From Verrucolacustris sp044348085 (lineage in GTDB: Bacteria; Verrucomicrobiota; Verrucomicrobiia; Methylacidiphilales; Verrucolacustridaceae), in contig JBIKTM010000018.1 in assembly GCA_044348085.1 (NCBI GenBank), forward strand, positions 1 to 36,259: 36,259 nt of DNA. The letters run 5' to 3'. The stretch's first letter is position 1. The number at the start of each line of letters is the position of its first letter. Both the position numbers and the translations under genes were made by a program. Of this stretch, positions 16,859-25,047 are shown piece after piece. The notes below the pieces were generated by a model that saw nothing but the letters and a program-made list of their open reading frames with translations, ran no database searches and was not told the DNA's origin.

Positions 16859-17083
16859 ATGGGAGCGACCCCGGATCGAGCCAGTGCTGCTGCTAAGATT
16901 TTAGCTACCCCCTCAGAATATAAGGTCTGCGAGGGTTGCGGCAGTATTGTTTTAAAAAAGGCTCTCCTCTGCCCTAACTGCCACGCCTATCGATTCGATG
17001 AAGCTGTGACCCGAGTTGTTCTTCAAGCTGAGATCTTGGGATCTCGCGATGCCGCTTCAGTAACAAAAGACGACTACAACTAG
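16859..17083 (+). CDS. Small zinc-ribbon protein of unknown function
   Basis: This 74-residue protein has two CxxC knuckles, CEGC (Cys24, Cys27) and CPNC (Cys38, Cys41), separated by ten residues, which should bind one zinc ion. A helical stretch follows (about 46-60), then TKDDYN. The HAYRF sequence after the second knuckle resembles TFIIS/RPA-type or ribosomal-type ribbons only in general form. It may bind nucleic acid or protein; no function can be assigned. The ATG has no Shine-Dalgarno sequence. It is followed after 44 bases by mqnD on the same strand. The clear zinc site and codon pattern support a real gene. Confidence 0.7.
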   Translation: MGATPDRASAAAKILATPSEYKVCEGCGSIVLKKALLCPNCHAYRFDEAVTRVVLQAEILGSRDAASVTKDDYN

Positions 17084-17127
17084 TCTCTCGGCTCGTTCTG
17101 CCGACACTGATCCGCTACAATTTCACA

Positions 17128-17964
17128 ATGAAACTGTCCCTAGGCCATAGCCCCGACGCGGACGACGCGTTCATGTTTTACGCCATGGCCAAAAACCTTG
17201 TGAATCTCCGAGGCCATGAATTCACCCATATTCTGCAGGACATCGAAACCCTCAACCGGCGCTGTCAGGCGAATGAACTGGATATTTCGGCGGTTTCCTT
17301 CCACGCCTACACACGGATTGCCGACCAATACGCACTTCTTCCCTGTGGTGCCAGTTTTGGGAACGGCTACGGCCCTTGTCTTGTTGCAAAAAAGAAGATC
17401 GACCGGGAGACGATGAAAACGATGCGGATCGGCATCCCCGGACTCCTGACCAGCGCCTATCTCACCCTTCAACTCTATCTCGGCCTTCCCCACGGCTCTT
17501 TTGACGCAGTAAACCTACCCTTCGATAAGATTCAGGAGGAGATTCTGTCAGGCCGAGTCGATGCAGGCGTAATCATCCACGAGGGCCAACTCACCTATCA
17601 AGACGAGGGATTCAAGCTTTGCGAAGACCTAGGAACTTGGTGGGCTAACGACACCGGCGGACTTCCCTTGCCGCTGGGCGGAAATGTGGTCCGACGAGAT
17701 CTAGGTCCGGAGGTGATTACCTCCGTCACGGAGACTCTTCGGGAAAGCGTCCATTACGCCCTCGACCACCGCCAGGCTGGAGTCCGCCATGCCTTACCCC
17801 TAAGCCGTGGAATGGACGAGAAACGCACCGACAAATTCATCGGCATGTATGTAAACGATCTGACTCTTGATTTCGGAGATCGTGGCCGGGCGGGCCTGAA
17901 AGAGTTCTTTGGCCGCGCCCACAAATCCGGCCTGATCCCTAAAATTCCATCCTTCGGGTCGTAG
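17128..17964 (+). CDS. mqnD: 1,4-dihydroxy-6-naphthoate synthase MqnD (menaquinone, futalosine pathway)
   Basis: MqnD converts cyclic dehypoxanthinyl futalosine to 1,4-dihydroxy-6-naphthoate in the futalosine route to menaquinone. The 278 residues show the family landmarks: GHSPDADDAFMFYA (6-19), HILQDIETLNR, DISAVSFHAY, GASFGNGYGP and PLPLGGN. The fold is that of a periplasmic-binding-protein-like two-lobed enzyme, with His and Asp residues in the cleft. The length is usual. No other mqn gene lies in the window. The start ATG is preceded by an AT-rich, SD-free leader (CAATTTCACA). It converges on lpxA with a gap of only 12 bases. Confidence 0.94.
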   Translation: MKLSLGHSPDADDAFMFYAMAKNLVNLRGHEFTHILQDIETLNRRCQANELDISAVSFHAYTRIADQYALLPCGASFGNGYGPCLVAKKKIDRETMKTMRIGIPGLLTSAYLTLQLYLGLPHGSFDAVNLPFDKIQEEILSGRVDAGVIIHEGQLTYQDEGFKLCEDLGTWWANDTGGLPLPLGGNVVRRDLGPEVITSVTETLRESVHYALDHRQAGVRHALPLSRGMDEKRTDKFIGMYVNDLTLDFGDRGRAGLKEFFGRAHKSGLIPKIPSFGS

Positions 17965-17976
17965 GCCGATCAGTAC

Positions 17977-18750
17977 CTAGCGCAACACCACGCCTCGCTC
18001 TGAGGTCTTCAGAAACTCAATCAGCTCATTCACTTCGTCAGTCTTTGCCCCCTTCTCAATCAAATACTCCCTTGCTTGGGAAAGATTGTATTTTGGGTTC
18101 AACAAGACCTTCAGCGCATCTTTCAAGCCACGGATCGCCTCCTCGGAGAATCCCTTCCTTTGCAATCCGGTCAGATTCACTGCCCGCGTCACTGCAGGAT
18201 TTCCGTCTGCGATCATGTACGGTAGAACATCCTGCACAACCTTAGTGCATCCCCCAATCATCGCATGCCGCCCAATCCTGCAAAACTGGTGAACGGCAGA
18301 CAATCCGCCGACCACCGCAAAGTCCCCCACGATCACGTGCCCCGCCAAGGTCCCGTTGTTAGAAAAGATACAGTCGTTTCCAACCACGCAATTGTGCGCG
18401 ATGTGTGCGTATGCCAGAAAATGATTCCGGCTTCCAATGAGGGTCTTCTCCTCAGGTCCCGTTCCACGATTGACGGTTACAAATTCCCGAAAGTTATTTT
18501 CGTCACCTACCTCCAAATACGTAGGTTCTCCTTTGTACTTTAAATCCTGCGTCTTGCCCCCGATCGAGCAGAAGGGATGAAACACATTCTTTTTTCCAAA
18601 TCGACTCGGCCCCTCCAAATTCACGTGGTGCCGCAACACACAACCCTCACCCAACTCCACCCCTTCACCCACGACACAGTATGGCCCAATCTCCACGGAA
18701 CTGGGCACCTTCGCTTTCGGATGAACCACAGAGGTGGAGTGAACCGGCAC
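17977..18750 (-). CDS. lpxA: UDP-N-acetylglucosamine acyltransferase LpxA
   Basis: LpxA transfers a hydroxyacyl chain from acyl carrier protein to the 3-OH of UDP-GlcNAc, the first step of lipid A synthesis, in the cytoplasm. The 257 residues show the left-handed beta-helix hexapeptide repeats (for example VEIGPYCVVGEGVELGEGC), the GGKTQDLKY loop, NNFREFVTVNRGT and the HIAHNCVVG segment with the catalytic His. A helical C-terminal domain (from about 195) completes the trimer-forming family pattern. It starts with GTG, four bases after an AGGAGG that overlaps the lpxC-fabZ stop, so translation is coupled to that gene. Confidence 0.96.
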   Translation of the reverse strand: MPVHSTSVVHPKAKVPSSVEIGPYCVVGEGVELGEGCVLRHHVNLEGPSRFGKKNVFHPFCSIGGKTQDLKYKGEPTYLEVGDENNFREFVTVNRGTGPEEKTLIGSRNHFLAYAHIAHNCVVGNDCIFSNNGTLAGHVIVGDFAVVGGLSAVHQFCRIGRHAMIGGCTKVVQDVLPYMIADGNPAVTRAVNLTGLQRKGFSEEAIRGLKDALKVLLNPKYNLSQAREYLIEKGAKTDEVNELIEFLKTSERGVVLR

Positions 18751-18754
18751 AATC

Positions 18755-18762
18755 CCTCCTCA
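18755..18762 (-). promoter_or_regulatory. TGAGGAGG stop/ribosome-binding junction between lpxC-fabZ and lpxA
   Basis: On the minus strand the TGA of lpxC-fabZ runs directly into GAGG, giving TGAGGAGG, four bases before the GTG of lpxA. A ribosome ending the fusion protein would sit on the next start site, which fits fixed-ratio production of the lipid A enzymes. Confidence 0.7.
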
Positions 18763-20076
18763 GCGATCAATGATCGCGAACATAAGCTCTGCCTCTGAAA
18801 CCACCTCACCATTTACCAGACACTGACCTTCCGCCTTTCCAATCTTGCCCCTCGATTTCGTCAACTCTACCTGCATCGTCAGCATGTCCCCCGGCAGGAC
18901 CGGTTTGCGAAACTTGGCCTTATCAACGCTCATAAAATAACCGAGCTTTCCCGCATTTTCCGTGTTCCGTAGTAGGAGAATACTCGCAACTTGCGCCATC
19001 GCTTCAATCTGGAGAACACCAGGCATGATCGGATGCCCAGGGAAATGTCCCTGAAAATAAGGTTCATTGATGGTCACCGTCTTTAAACCCACCGCCTTGG
19101 TGTCCCCTTCAAAACGCAAAATCCGGTCGACCATCAGGAATGGATAACGATGGGGCAAAATCTTCATGACATCGTTCGTATCCATGGCCCGTTCCCCGAC
19201 AGGGATATTTTCCACAGGCATCAACGACGACTGGTAGGCCCGATACGCTTTGTAGAGAGCCTTGGCAAATAGCAGATTGAGCCCATGACTCGTTTTTGCC
19301 GCCAAGATATGAGCCCGGATCGGCACTGGAAAAAGCGCCAGATCCCCAATGATATCGAGAATCTTGTGACGAACGAACTCGTCGGGATAACGAAGAGGCT
19401 CCTTGCTCATTACCGATTCACCTCGGATCACAATCGCGTTCTCCAGACTTCCCCCCTTAATAAGACCCTTGGCCAAAAGCGGTTCGACCTCCTCGTAAAA
19501 TACAAACGTTCGTGCCCGTCCAATCTCCTTGGCGTAATTCGCGGCCCCGATTTCTAAACTCAAAAACTGCGTGTGATGATGGGTGTGATTTGCATTCGTG
19601 CAGGAAACCTTGAATCCATCGTGAGGCAAAGCCGCCATGTAGCCCCCGTCAGGAGTCGTCACATAGACAGGATCCCGAATCTCAAAGACCGATCTTGGGG
19701 CTTCCAACTCCTTGCGCCCTGCCTGCGCCAACATCTCCAAAAAAGGAGCTGCACTTCCATCCCCGATCGGTGGCTCATTCGCATCCAACTCAATCAAGGC
19801 ATTATCAATTTCCAATCCGCGCAAAGCTGAAAGCAAATGCTCGACGGTACTGACCTTAACACTGCCTTCAGCCAGTGTGGTGGCCCGCTCCACCTGCTTT
19901 ACTTTTTCCAAGAAGGCCGGAATGGTAGGCTGATCTGCCAAATCCATCCTACGGAACTGATAACCAGACCCAGCCCCAGCCGGTTTCACGGTCAACCTCA
20001 CCTTGGAACCGCTATGCAGGGAAATCCCTGTCATGCTTGCCTCCTGAAGAACCGTAGTCTCTCTTGCCGTGCCCAT
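18760..20076 (-). CDS. lpxC-fabZ: Bifunctional LpxC deacetylase / FabZ hydroxyacyl-ACP dehydratase
   Basis: This 438-residue protein fuses two enzymes. Residues 1-285 are LpxC, the zinc deacetylase that commits UDP-acyl-GlcNAc to lipid A: zinc ligands His80 (STVEHLLS), His237 and Asp241 (VRHKILD), and the catalytic His264 (KTSHGLN). Residues of about 298-438 are FabZ, which dehydrates 3-hydroxyacyl-ACP for fatty acid synthesis: ILPHRYPFLMVDR, the active-site His344 in GHFPGHPIMPG and Glu358. Both active sites look intact. The two enzymes compete for hydroxyacyl-ACP, so a fusion sets a fixed balance. Such fusions are known from Bacteroidota, Chlorobi and Verrucomicrobiota. It is divergent from the RecO gene across 81 bases. 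Confidence 0.96.
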   Translation of the reverse strand: MGTARETTVLQEASMTGISLHSGSKVRLTVKPAGAGSGYQFRRMDLADQPTIPAFLEKVKQVERATTLAEGSVKVSTVEHLLSALRGLEIDNALIELDANEPPIGDGSAAPFLEMLAQAGRKELEAPRSVFEIRDPVYVTTPDGGYMAALPHDGFKVSCTNANHTHHHTQFLSLEIGAANYAKEIGRARTFVFYEEVEPLLAKGLIKGGSLENAIVIRGESVMSKEPLRYPDEFVRHKILDIIGDLALFPVPIRAHILAAKTSHGLNLLFAKALYKAYRAYQSSLMPVENIPVGERAMDTNDVMKILPHRYPFLMVDRILRFEGDTKAVGLKTVTINEPYFQGHFPGHPIMPGVLQIEAMAQVASILLLRNTENAGKLGYFMSVDKAKFRKPVLPGDMLTMQVELTKSRGKIGKAEGQCLVNGEVVSEAELMFAIIDR

Positions 20077-20157
20077 CCCGACTTTCTACACATTTTCCAC
20101 CCCTGAGTCACCCCTCCTTCTTCCCTACTTTCGCCACCCCCACCCCCCTCTGATAGA

Positions 20158-20709
20158 GTGCACCTCTTGAGCCAAACACTTCAAGATGAGGGAATTCTCT
20201 TCCATATCCGCCGCCAAGGCGAAACCAGCCTTCTGGTCATATGGTTGACCCGGCACCACGGGATTCTTCGCACCCTTGCCCGCGGAGCTGCAAAACCTGG
20301 AAGCCCGCTCAAAGGACATCTCGACCTCTTTCATGAGTGCGAAATAACTTGGGACCTTTCCCGGCGAACCACACTCCATCACCTCAAAGAAGCACGCCTA
20401 CGGGAAACCCACTCAGGTCTGCGCCAATCCTACTCACGCCTTCTCGCAGCCACCTATTTCTCGCAACAGATCGAAAGTATCGCCGAACCGGATGCACATT
20501 TGGAATCTCTACATCATCTTCTCCAAACCGCGCTTCAGTGGCTTGGCAAAAAAGATCCCCACTCCCGCCTTGTGGAACGATTCGAGCGAGCTCTACTGAA
20601 AACCCTCGGCCTCGATGATCCACGGCGAACCGCTCGATCACTCCTCGATGATCTTTCTCACCACCGCCCAAAATCCTATGCAGCTCTAATGCGTATGATT
20701 CGAGACTAA
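20158..20709 (+). CDS. recO: DNA repair protein RecO, short form
   Basis: RecO helps load RecA onto single-stranded DNA with RecR during gap repair. The N-terminal OB-fold pattern is clear: QDEGILFHIRR, LVIWLTRHHGILRTLARGA (residues about 11-44) and KGHLDLFHECEITW. The rest is a helical domain (from about 75). At 183 residues it is shorter than the usual 230-250, and it has no CxxC zinc site in the C-terminal part. The C-terminal end may simply be reduced. It starts with GTG at 20158 without a good ribosome-binding site. Its TAA interlocks with the stop of the convergent ispG. Confidence 0.8.
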   Translation: MHLLSQTLQDEGILFHIRRQGETSLLVIWLTRHHGILRTLARGAAKPGSPLKGHLDLFHECEITWDLSRRTTLHHLKEARLRETHSGLRQSYSRLLAATYFSQQIESIAEPDAHLESLHHLLQTALQWLGKKDPHSRLVERFERALLKTLGLDDPRRTARSLLDDLSHHRPKSYAALMRMIRD

Positions 20710-22478
20710 ACAGGCACAGGAACGCCACCCGCAGGTGCATCCACCCATTTTCCGTGTTCGCGAATTAAATCCTTCAAACGATCCACCGCCTCGACCTCAG
20801 GAATATTGAACTTCACGGGAGTCTTCCCTACGTAGAGGTTGATCTTACCAGGCGCTCCTCCCACATAACCAAAATCGGCATCCGCCATCTCTCCAGGCCC
20901 ATTCACAATACATCCCATGACCGCAATCTTAACGCCCTTGAGATGAAGCGTAGCAGCCTTGATCTTGGCCGTCGTGCTCTGGAGATCAAAAAGAGTTCTC
21001 CCGCACGAAGGACACGCCACGTAATCCGTTTTAAAGATCCGACTTCCAGCCGCTTGTAAGATATTGAACCCAAGCCGCAGACAGGCGCCAGGAGCAGGCT
21101 CTCCCCTAACCAAAATCGCATCGCCGATCCCATCACACAGTAACGCTCCCAAATGAACCGAAGCTCGAATCAAACCGCTCAATCCCCCTTCCGATGCACT
21201 CGGATGCAGTGTGTCTTTCAATAAAATTGGATGGCGTGCCGGAATTCGACCAGCCAACAGACGTGTAGCCGAAACAACATTTAAATCTAAACCATCTTTT
21301 ACACTCACAAGGACCGGATCCTTCTTCTCCTCAAGGCTCTTCACCTCAGCTTCACTTCGTGGATCGATCTCCACAATGGCAGTTTTTTCATGAATCAGCT
21401 CGGGCGCTAAATCTCCGAGCTGTGCCAATCGGGGTCGTAATGCCTCCTCAACTTTCGCGGACACCATAACCCTTGGCGGCTCTTCCCCGCCGATCTTCAC
21501 CCCACCCACTACAACCTTTGTTGTGACACGCTTGTTGTAACTGAAAGGGTCATAGGAAAGCTTCACGTCAGAATCAAAACTCCCTTTGGCCCGCTCCTCC
21601 AAATACTTAACTAACGCGCGACCGACTGGAATCTCATGCACGCTGTCCTCAGTCAAACTCACCCGAATGGTGTCTCCCAACCCGTCCAACAAAAGAGATC
21701 CAATACCAATAGCACTCTTGATTCGTCCGTCCTCCCCGTCCCCCGCCTCTGTCACGCCCAAGTGCAACGGATAGTTCCAATCCGCACCCTCCTTCTCCAA
21801 GGCCACCGTTAACAATCGATACGCCTCAATCATGACCTTGGGATTGGATGACTTCATCGAGAAGAGGAAGTTGTGAAAATTTAGCTTTCTTGCAATTCGG
21901 GCAAACTCCAGTGCACTTTCGACCATTCCATGTGGCGTATCCCCATACCGGTTCATAATTCGATCTGAAAGAGATCCATGATTCGTTCCGATCCGAATCG
22001 CAATCTTTCTCTCCAGGCAGAGCTTAACTAACGGCACAAAAGTCTCCTCAATCCGTGCTAACTCTTCGCCATACTGGTCATCCGTATACTCCCGCACGGC
22101 AAACTTCTTCTTATCGGCAAAATTACCCGGATTGATGCGAACTTTCTCCACCCACTGTGCGGCTTCCATTGCCGCATCCGGCTTAAAGTGAATATCCGCG
22201 ACAATTGGAACATGACACCCTGCCGCAACGAGCTCTTTTTTGATTTTCTCAAGATTGGCTGCATCTTTTACCGTCGGAGCTGTGATACGTACGATTTCGC
22301 AACCCACCTTCACAAGGTCTAAGGTCTGCTTGACCGAAGCGGCCGTATCCATCGTGTCACAGGTGATCATACTCTGAACTCGAATCGGATTGGCTCCTCC
22401 AATTCCTACTTGCCCTACCTTGACCTCGCGTGTTGCGCGACGTGTATATCGGTACGGGCTACTGCAGTAGGTTTTCAT
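20706..22478 (-). CDS. ispG: 4-hydroxy-3-methylbut-2-en-1-yl diphosphate synthase IspG, long three-domain form
   Basis: IspG (GcpE) makes HMBPP from MEcPP in the MEP isoprenoid pathway with a [4Fe-4S] cluster. The TIM barrel is at the N-terminus (IGGANPIRVQSMITCDTMDT; ADIHFKPDAAM; GTNHGSL). The C-terminal domain carries the cluster ligands Cys489 and Cys492 (ACPSCGRT) and Cys523 (MGCIVNGPGE), with Glu530. At 590 residues it includes the extra central domain of about 220 residues found in Chlamydiae, Bacteroidota and plants but absent from the short E. coli form. Its ATG overlaps the rseP stop by four bases. It ends the long envelope gene run. Confidence 0.95.
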   Translation of the reverse strand: MKTYCSSPYRYTRRATREVKVGQVGIGGANPIRVQSMITCDTMDTAASVKQTLDLVKVGCEIVRITAPTVKDAANLEKIKKELVAAGCHVPIVADIHFKPDAAMEAAQWVEKVRINPGNFADKKKFAVREYTDDQYGEELARIEETFVPLVKLCLERKIAIRIGTNHGSLSDRIMNRYGDTPHGMVESALEFARIARKLNFHNFLFSMKSSNPKVMIEAYRLLTVALEKEGADWNYPLHLGVTEAGDGEDGRIKSAIGIGSLLLDGLGDTIRVSLTEDSVHEIPVGRALVKYLEERAKGSFDSDVKLSYDPFSYNKRVTTKVVVGGVKIGGEEPPRVMVSAKVEEALRPRLAQLGDLAPELIHEKTAIVEIDPRSEAEVKSLEEKKDPVLVSVKDGLDLNVVSATRLLAGRIPARHPILLKDTLHPSASEGGLSGLIRASVHLGALLCDGIGDAILVRGEPAPGACLRLGFNILQAAGSRIFKTDYVACPSCGRTLFDLQSTTAKIKAATLHLKGVKIAVMGCIVNGPGEMADADFGYVGGAPGKINLYVGKTPVKFNIPEVEAVDRLKDLIREHGKWVDAPAGGVPVPV

Positions 22479-23896
22479 TTTGCTTTTTTCTCAAACACAG
22501 GCATTTCAGCACTTTCCACGGGTTTCTCGATACGTTTTTTTAGCCTCATCGAGTCATGATACGTCACTAAGAGAAAAAATCCTGCCAAAAGCACAACAAA
22601 ACATGTCTGGATTCTAACAATCGTCTTGGCCTCTATCTGCTTACGCCGTACTGCCTCAAGCAACGAGAACACGATATGCCCCCCATCCAAGACCGGAATA
22701 GGCAATAAGTTCATGACCGCTAAGTTCACATTCAAAATCACGCTAAAATAGAGAACCAATCTCGGATCAGTTCGAAGCAGGGAGACCAATCGATCAAATA
22801 TTCCGAGGGGGCCGCTTAAATGCTGCAACCCAACGCTCGAAGCAGGGGTCACCAAGGCCCGAAGGGTTCGCCATACCAAGCCCGCAGCTGAACTCACCTG
22901 CTCTTGCGGCGTTGGATGCGTGATCTTGATCTCCGAGCTCCTCCAAACTACTCCAATCATTTTATCCTTACGATTTGTGGCTTTTTCAGGTCGCACCTTG
23001 ACCTGAACCTCCTCCCCTGTGGGGCGACGGATTCCCAACTGCAAAACCTCCCGCCCATCTTCCACAGCCGCTTTGACCGCAGCTGGACTCCAGATCTTTT
23101 CTCCCCCTAATGAAATCATGAGATCCCCCGGTCGAATTCCCGCCCTCTCCGCTGGCCCACCCTCAATCACCTGTTCCACCCAAGCGCTCTGAGCCGGATA
23201 CATCTCAAATCCCAATCTCCGCAATCCCTCCATCTCAACCGTTTGCTCGGGCAATATTCTGGCTGTAACGATCTCTTTTCCATTTCGGTCGAGTTCGATA
23301 AGAATCTCCCGATCGGTTCCCAAAAGAATACTCTCTACGACCGCCCCTGGCCGCCCCGCCCACCTCTCTGGCCTCTGATGATCAATCGCTAAAATTACAT
23401 CCCCAGGAAGAATTCCTGCTTTGGCAGCAGGGGTACCAGGCTCGACCCACCCGATCGTGGTCGTCCGATACGTCATATTCGTAGGAACACCAAAGATCCA
23501 TACCCCCACAGCACAAAGCACCCCCAAACCTAAACTTGCCACTGGTCCTGCTAGAGCCGTAAAAATCTTTGCACCGGGCGACACAGGCGGCAGTTCCTTG
23601 AAATCCTTGCTCGTTTTTCCCTCCAACTCTTCCGCTGGACTCATCTGGGGCAACTGCACAAATCCGCCCAAAGGGAGAAGATTCACCTGCCACTCCACAC
23701 CATCGATCACTTTTCCGTAGATTTTAGGCCCAAATCCAATCGCAAATCGCTCCACCACCAATCCTGCTTTCTTCGCTGCAAAAAAGTGTCCGAATTCGTG
23801 CGCCGCCACGGTCACCCCGAAAAGAAAGAGAGCAAAAAGGATTGTCCCAGCCACAGTCACAATCTCCATCCAGGGAAGCCCTGCCAAGAAACTCAT
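22475..23896 (-). CDS. rseP: Site-2 intramembrane zinc protease RseP
   Basis: This 473-residue M50 metalloprotease cuts membrane proteins such as anti-sigma factors within the bilayer. The zinc motif HEFGH (His33, Glu34, His37) lies in the first membrane helix region, and the second ligand Asp404 is in PVLDGGH. Two PDZ-like segments lie between them (about 130-210, GTPAAKAGILPGDVILA; and 215-300, GPAERAGIRPGDLMISL). A last hydrophobic helix is near 433-445 (FVVLLAGFFLLV), followed by a charged cytoplasmic tail. The start lies eight bases after GGAG and overlaps the dxr stop (ATGA). No rseA or sigma factor gene is in the window, so its target is unknown. Confidence 0.95.
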   Translation of the reverse strand: MSFLAGLPWMEIVTVAGTILFALFLFGVTVAAHEFGHFFAAKKAGLVVERFAIGFGPKIYGKVIDGVEWQVNLLPLGGFVQLPQMSPAEELEGKTSKDFKELPPVSPGAKIFTALAGPVASLGLGVLCAVGVWIFGVPTNMTYRTTTIGWVEPGTPAAKAGILPGDVILAIDHQRPERWAGRPGAVVESILLGTDREILIELDRNGKEIVTARILPEQTVEMEGLRRLGFEMYPAQSAWVEQVIEGGPAERAGIRPGDLMISLGGEKIWSPAAVKAAVEDGREVLQLGIRRPTGEEVQVKVRPEKATNRKDKMIGVVWRSSEIKITHPTPQEQVSSAAGLVWRTLRALVTPASSVGLQHLSGPLGIFDRLVSLLRTDPRLVLYFSVILNVNLAVMNLLPIPVLDGGHIVFSLLEAVRRKQIEAKTIVRIQTCFVVLLAGFFLLVTYHDSMRLKKRIEKPVESAEMPVFEKKAK

Positions 23897-25047
23897 TTTT
23901 GCTTCTCCAATCTGGCCTTTGCCTCACCCCTAGCCCAACGATCCGCATCAATAATGGCCTCTAGGCTGGGCTCCTTCTCCGTCCGGTGCTTTTTCATCAC
24001 TTCCTCCACCATGCCCCAAATCCTTGGAAATGAAATACGCTCGGCAAGAAATGCCTCCACTGCTACCTCATTCGCCGCATTCAACACCCCAGGCAATGTC
24101 CCCCCTTGCTCCCCCGCCTCACGAGCCAATCGTAGCGCAGGAAACCTTTTCTCATCTGGCTGTTGAAAGCTGAGTGTACCCAGTTTTGCCAAATCCAAAG
24201 GAGGCAATCCACTCGGCATTCGCTCGGGATAAGTCACCGCGTACTGAATCGGAAAACACATGTCGGTTACGCTCAACTGGGCCAAAACCGATCCATCAAT
24301 AAACTCGACCATTGAATGAACGATGCTTTGCGGGTGCACCACCACATCGACTTGCCTCATCGGCAACCCAAAAAGCCAGTGGGCTTCGATCATTTCCAAG
24401 CCTTTGTTAAACATGGTTGCCGAATCGATTGTGATCTTTTGCCCCATCGACCATGTGGGATGTTTTAACGCCTGCGCCAAAGTCACCTTTTCCATTTCTT
24501 GCGCACTGCTTTGCCGAAAAGGCCCACCCGATGCCGTTAAAATGACTTTTCGCACCTCTTTCTCATTCGCTCCGACCAGACACTGGAAAATGGCGTTGTG
24601 CTCACTGTCCACAGGTAACACCTGCTTCTTCCTTTTTTTTGCCTCAGCCATAACAGCCGACCCTGCCAAAACCAAAATCTCCTTACTCGCAACAGCCAAA
24701 TCTTTTCCGCTCCGCAACGCCGCCAGAGCTGGCGCTAAACCCGCCGTTCCTACAATGGCCACTAAAACCATGTCCGCCTCGGTTTCCTCCACCATACGTG
24801 CCAATCCTTCAGCCCCAGGATAAAATTGCGTGCCCTGAGGCAAACGCGACTTCACCTTTTCTGCCGCCTGCAGGTCGGATACCGCCAAAGCCTTAACCCC
24901 AAACTCCTTTGCCTGCTCCAGCATTCGGTCTGTGCTCTTTGCCACCCCCAATCCAACAAGTTTCATCTTTTCAGGCAGAGCCCGAGCCACTTTGCAGGTG
25001 CTCTCCCCAATCGACCCACTGGATCCTAAAAGAATAACCTTTTTCAT
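23893..25047 (-). CDS. dxr: 1-deoxy-D-xylulose 5-phosphate reductoisomerase Dxr (IspC)
   Basis: Dxr converts DXP to MEP with NADPH, the first committed step of the MEP isoprenoid pathway. The 384 residues show the NADPH loop GSSGSIGES (8-16), the metal/substrate motif DSEHNAIFQ, TASGGPFR, and WSMGQKITIDSATMFNKGLE, ending with a helical C-terminal domain. All the usual active-site stretches are intact. The ATG follows GGGGAGAG by a few bases and overlaps the TGA of cdsA. Together with ispG, two MEP enzymes sit in the same run as uppS, which uses the isoprenoid product. Confidence 0.96.
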   Translation of the reverse strand: MKKVILLGSSGSIGESTCKVARALPEKMKLVGLGVAKSTDRMLEQAKEFGVKALAVSDLQAAEKVKSRLPQGTQFYPGAEGLARMVEETEADMVLVAIVGTAGLAPALAALRSGKDLAVASKEILVLAGSAVMAEAKKRKKQVLPVDSEHNAIFQCLVGANEKEVRKVILTASGGPFRQSSAQEMEKVTLAQALKHPTWSMGQKITIDSATMFNKGLEMIEAHWLFGLPMRQVDVVVHPQSIVHSMVEFIDGSVLAQLSVTDMCFPIQYAVTYPERMPSGLPPLDLAKLGTLSFQQPDEKRFPALRLAREAGEQGGTLPGVLNAANEVAVEAFLAERISFPRIWGMVEEVMKKHRTEKEPSLEAIIDADRWARGEAKARLEKQK

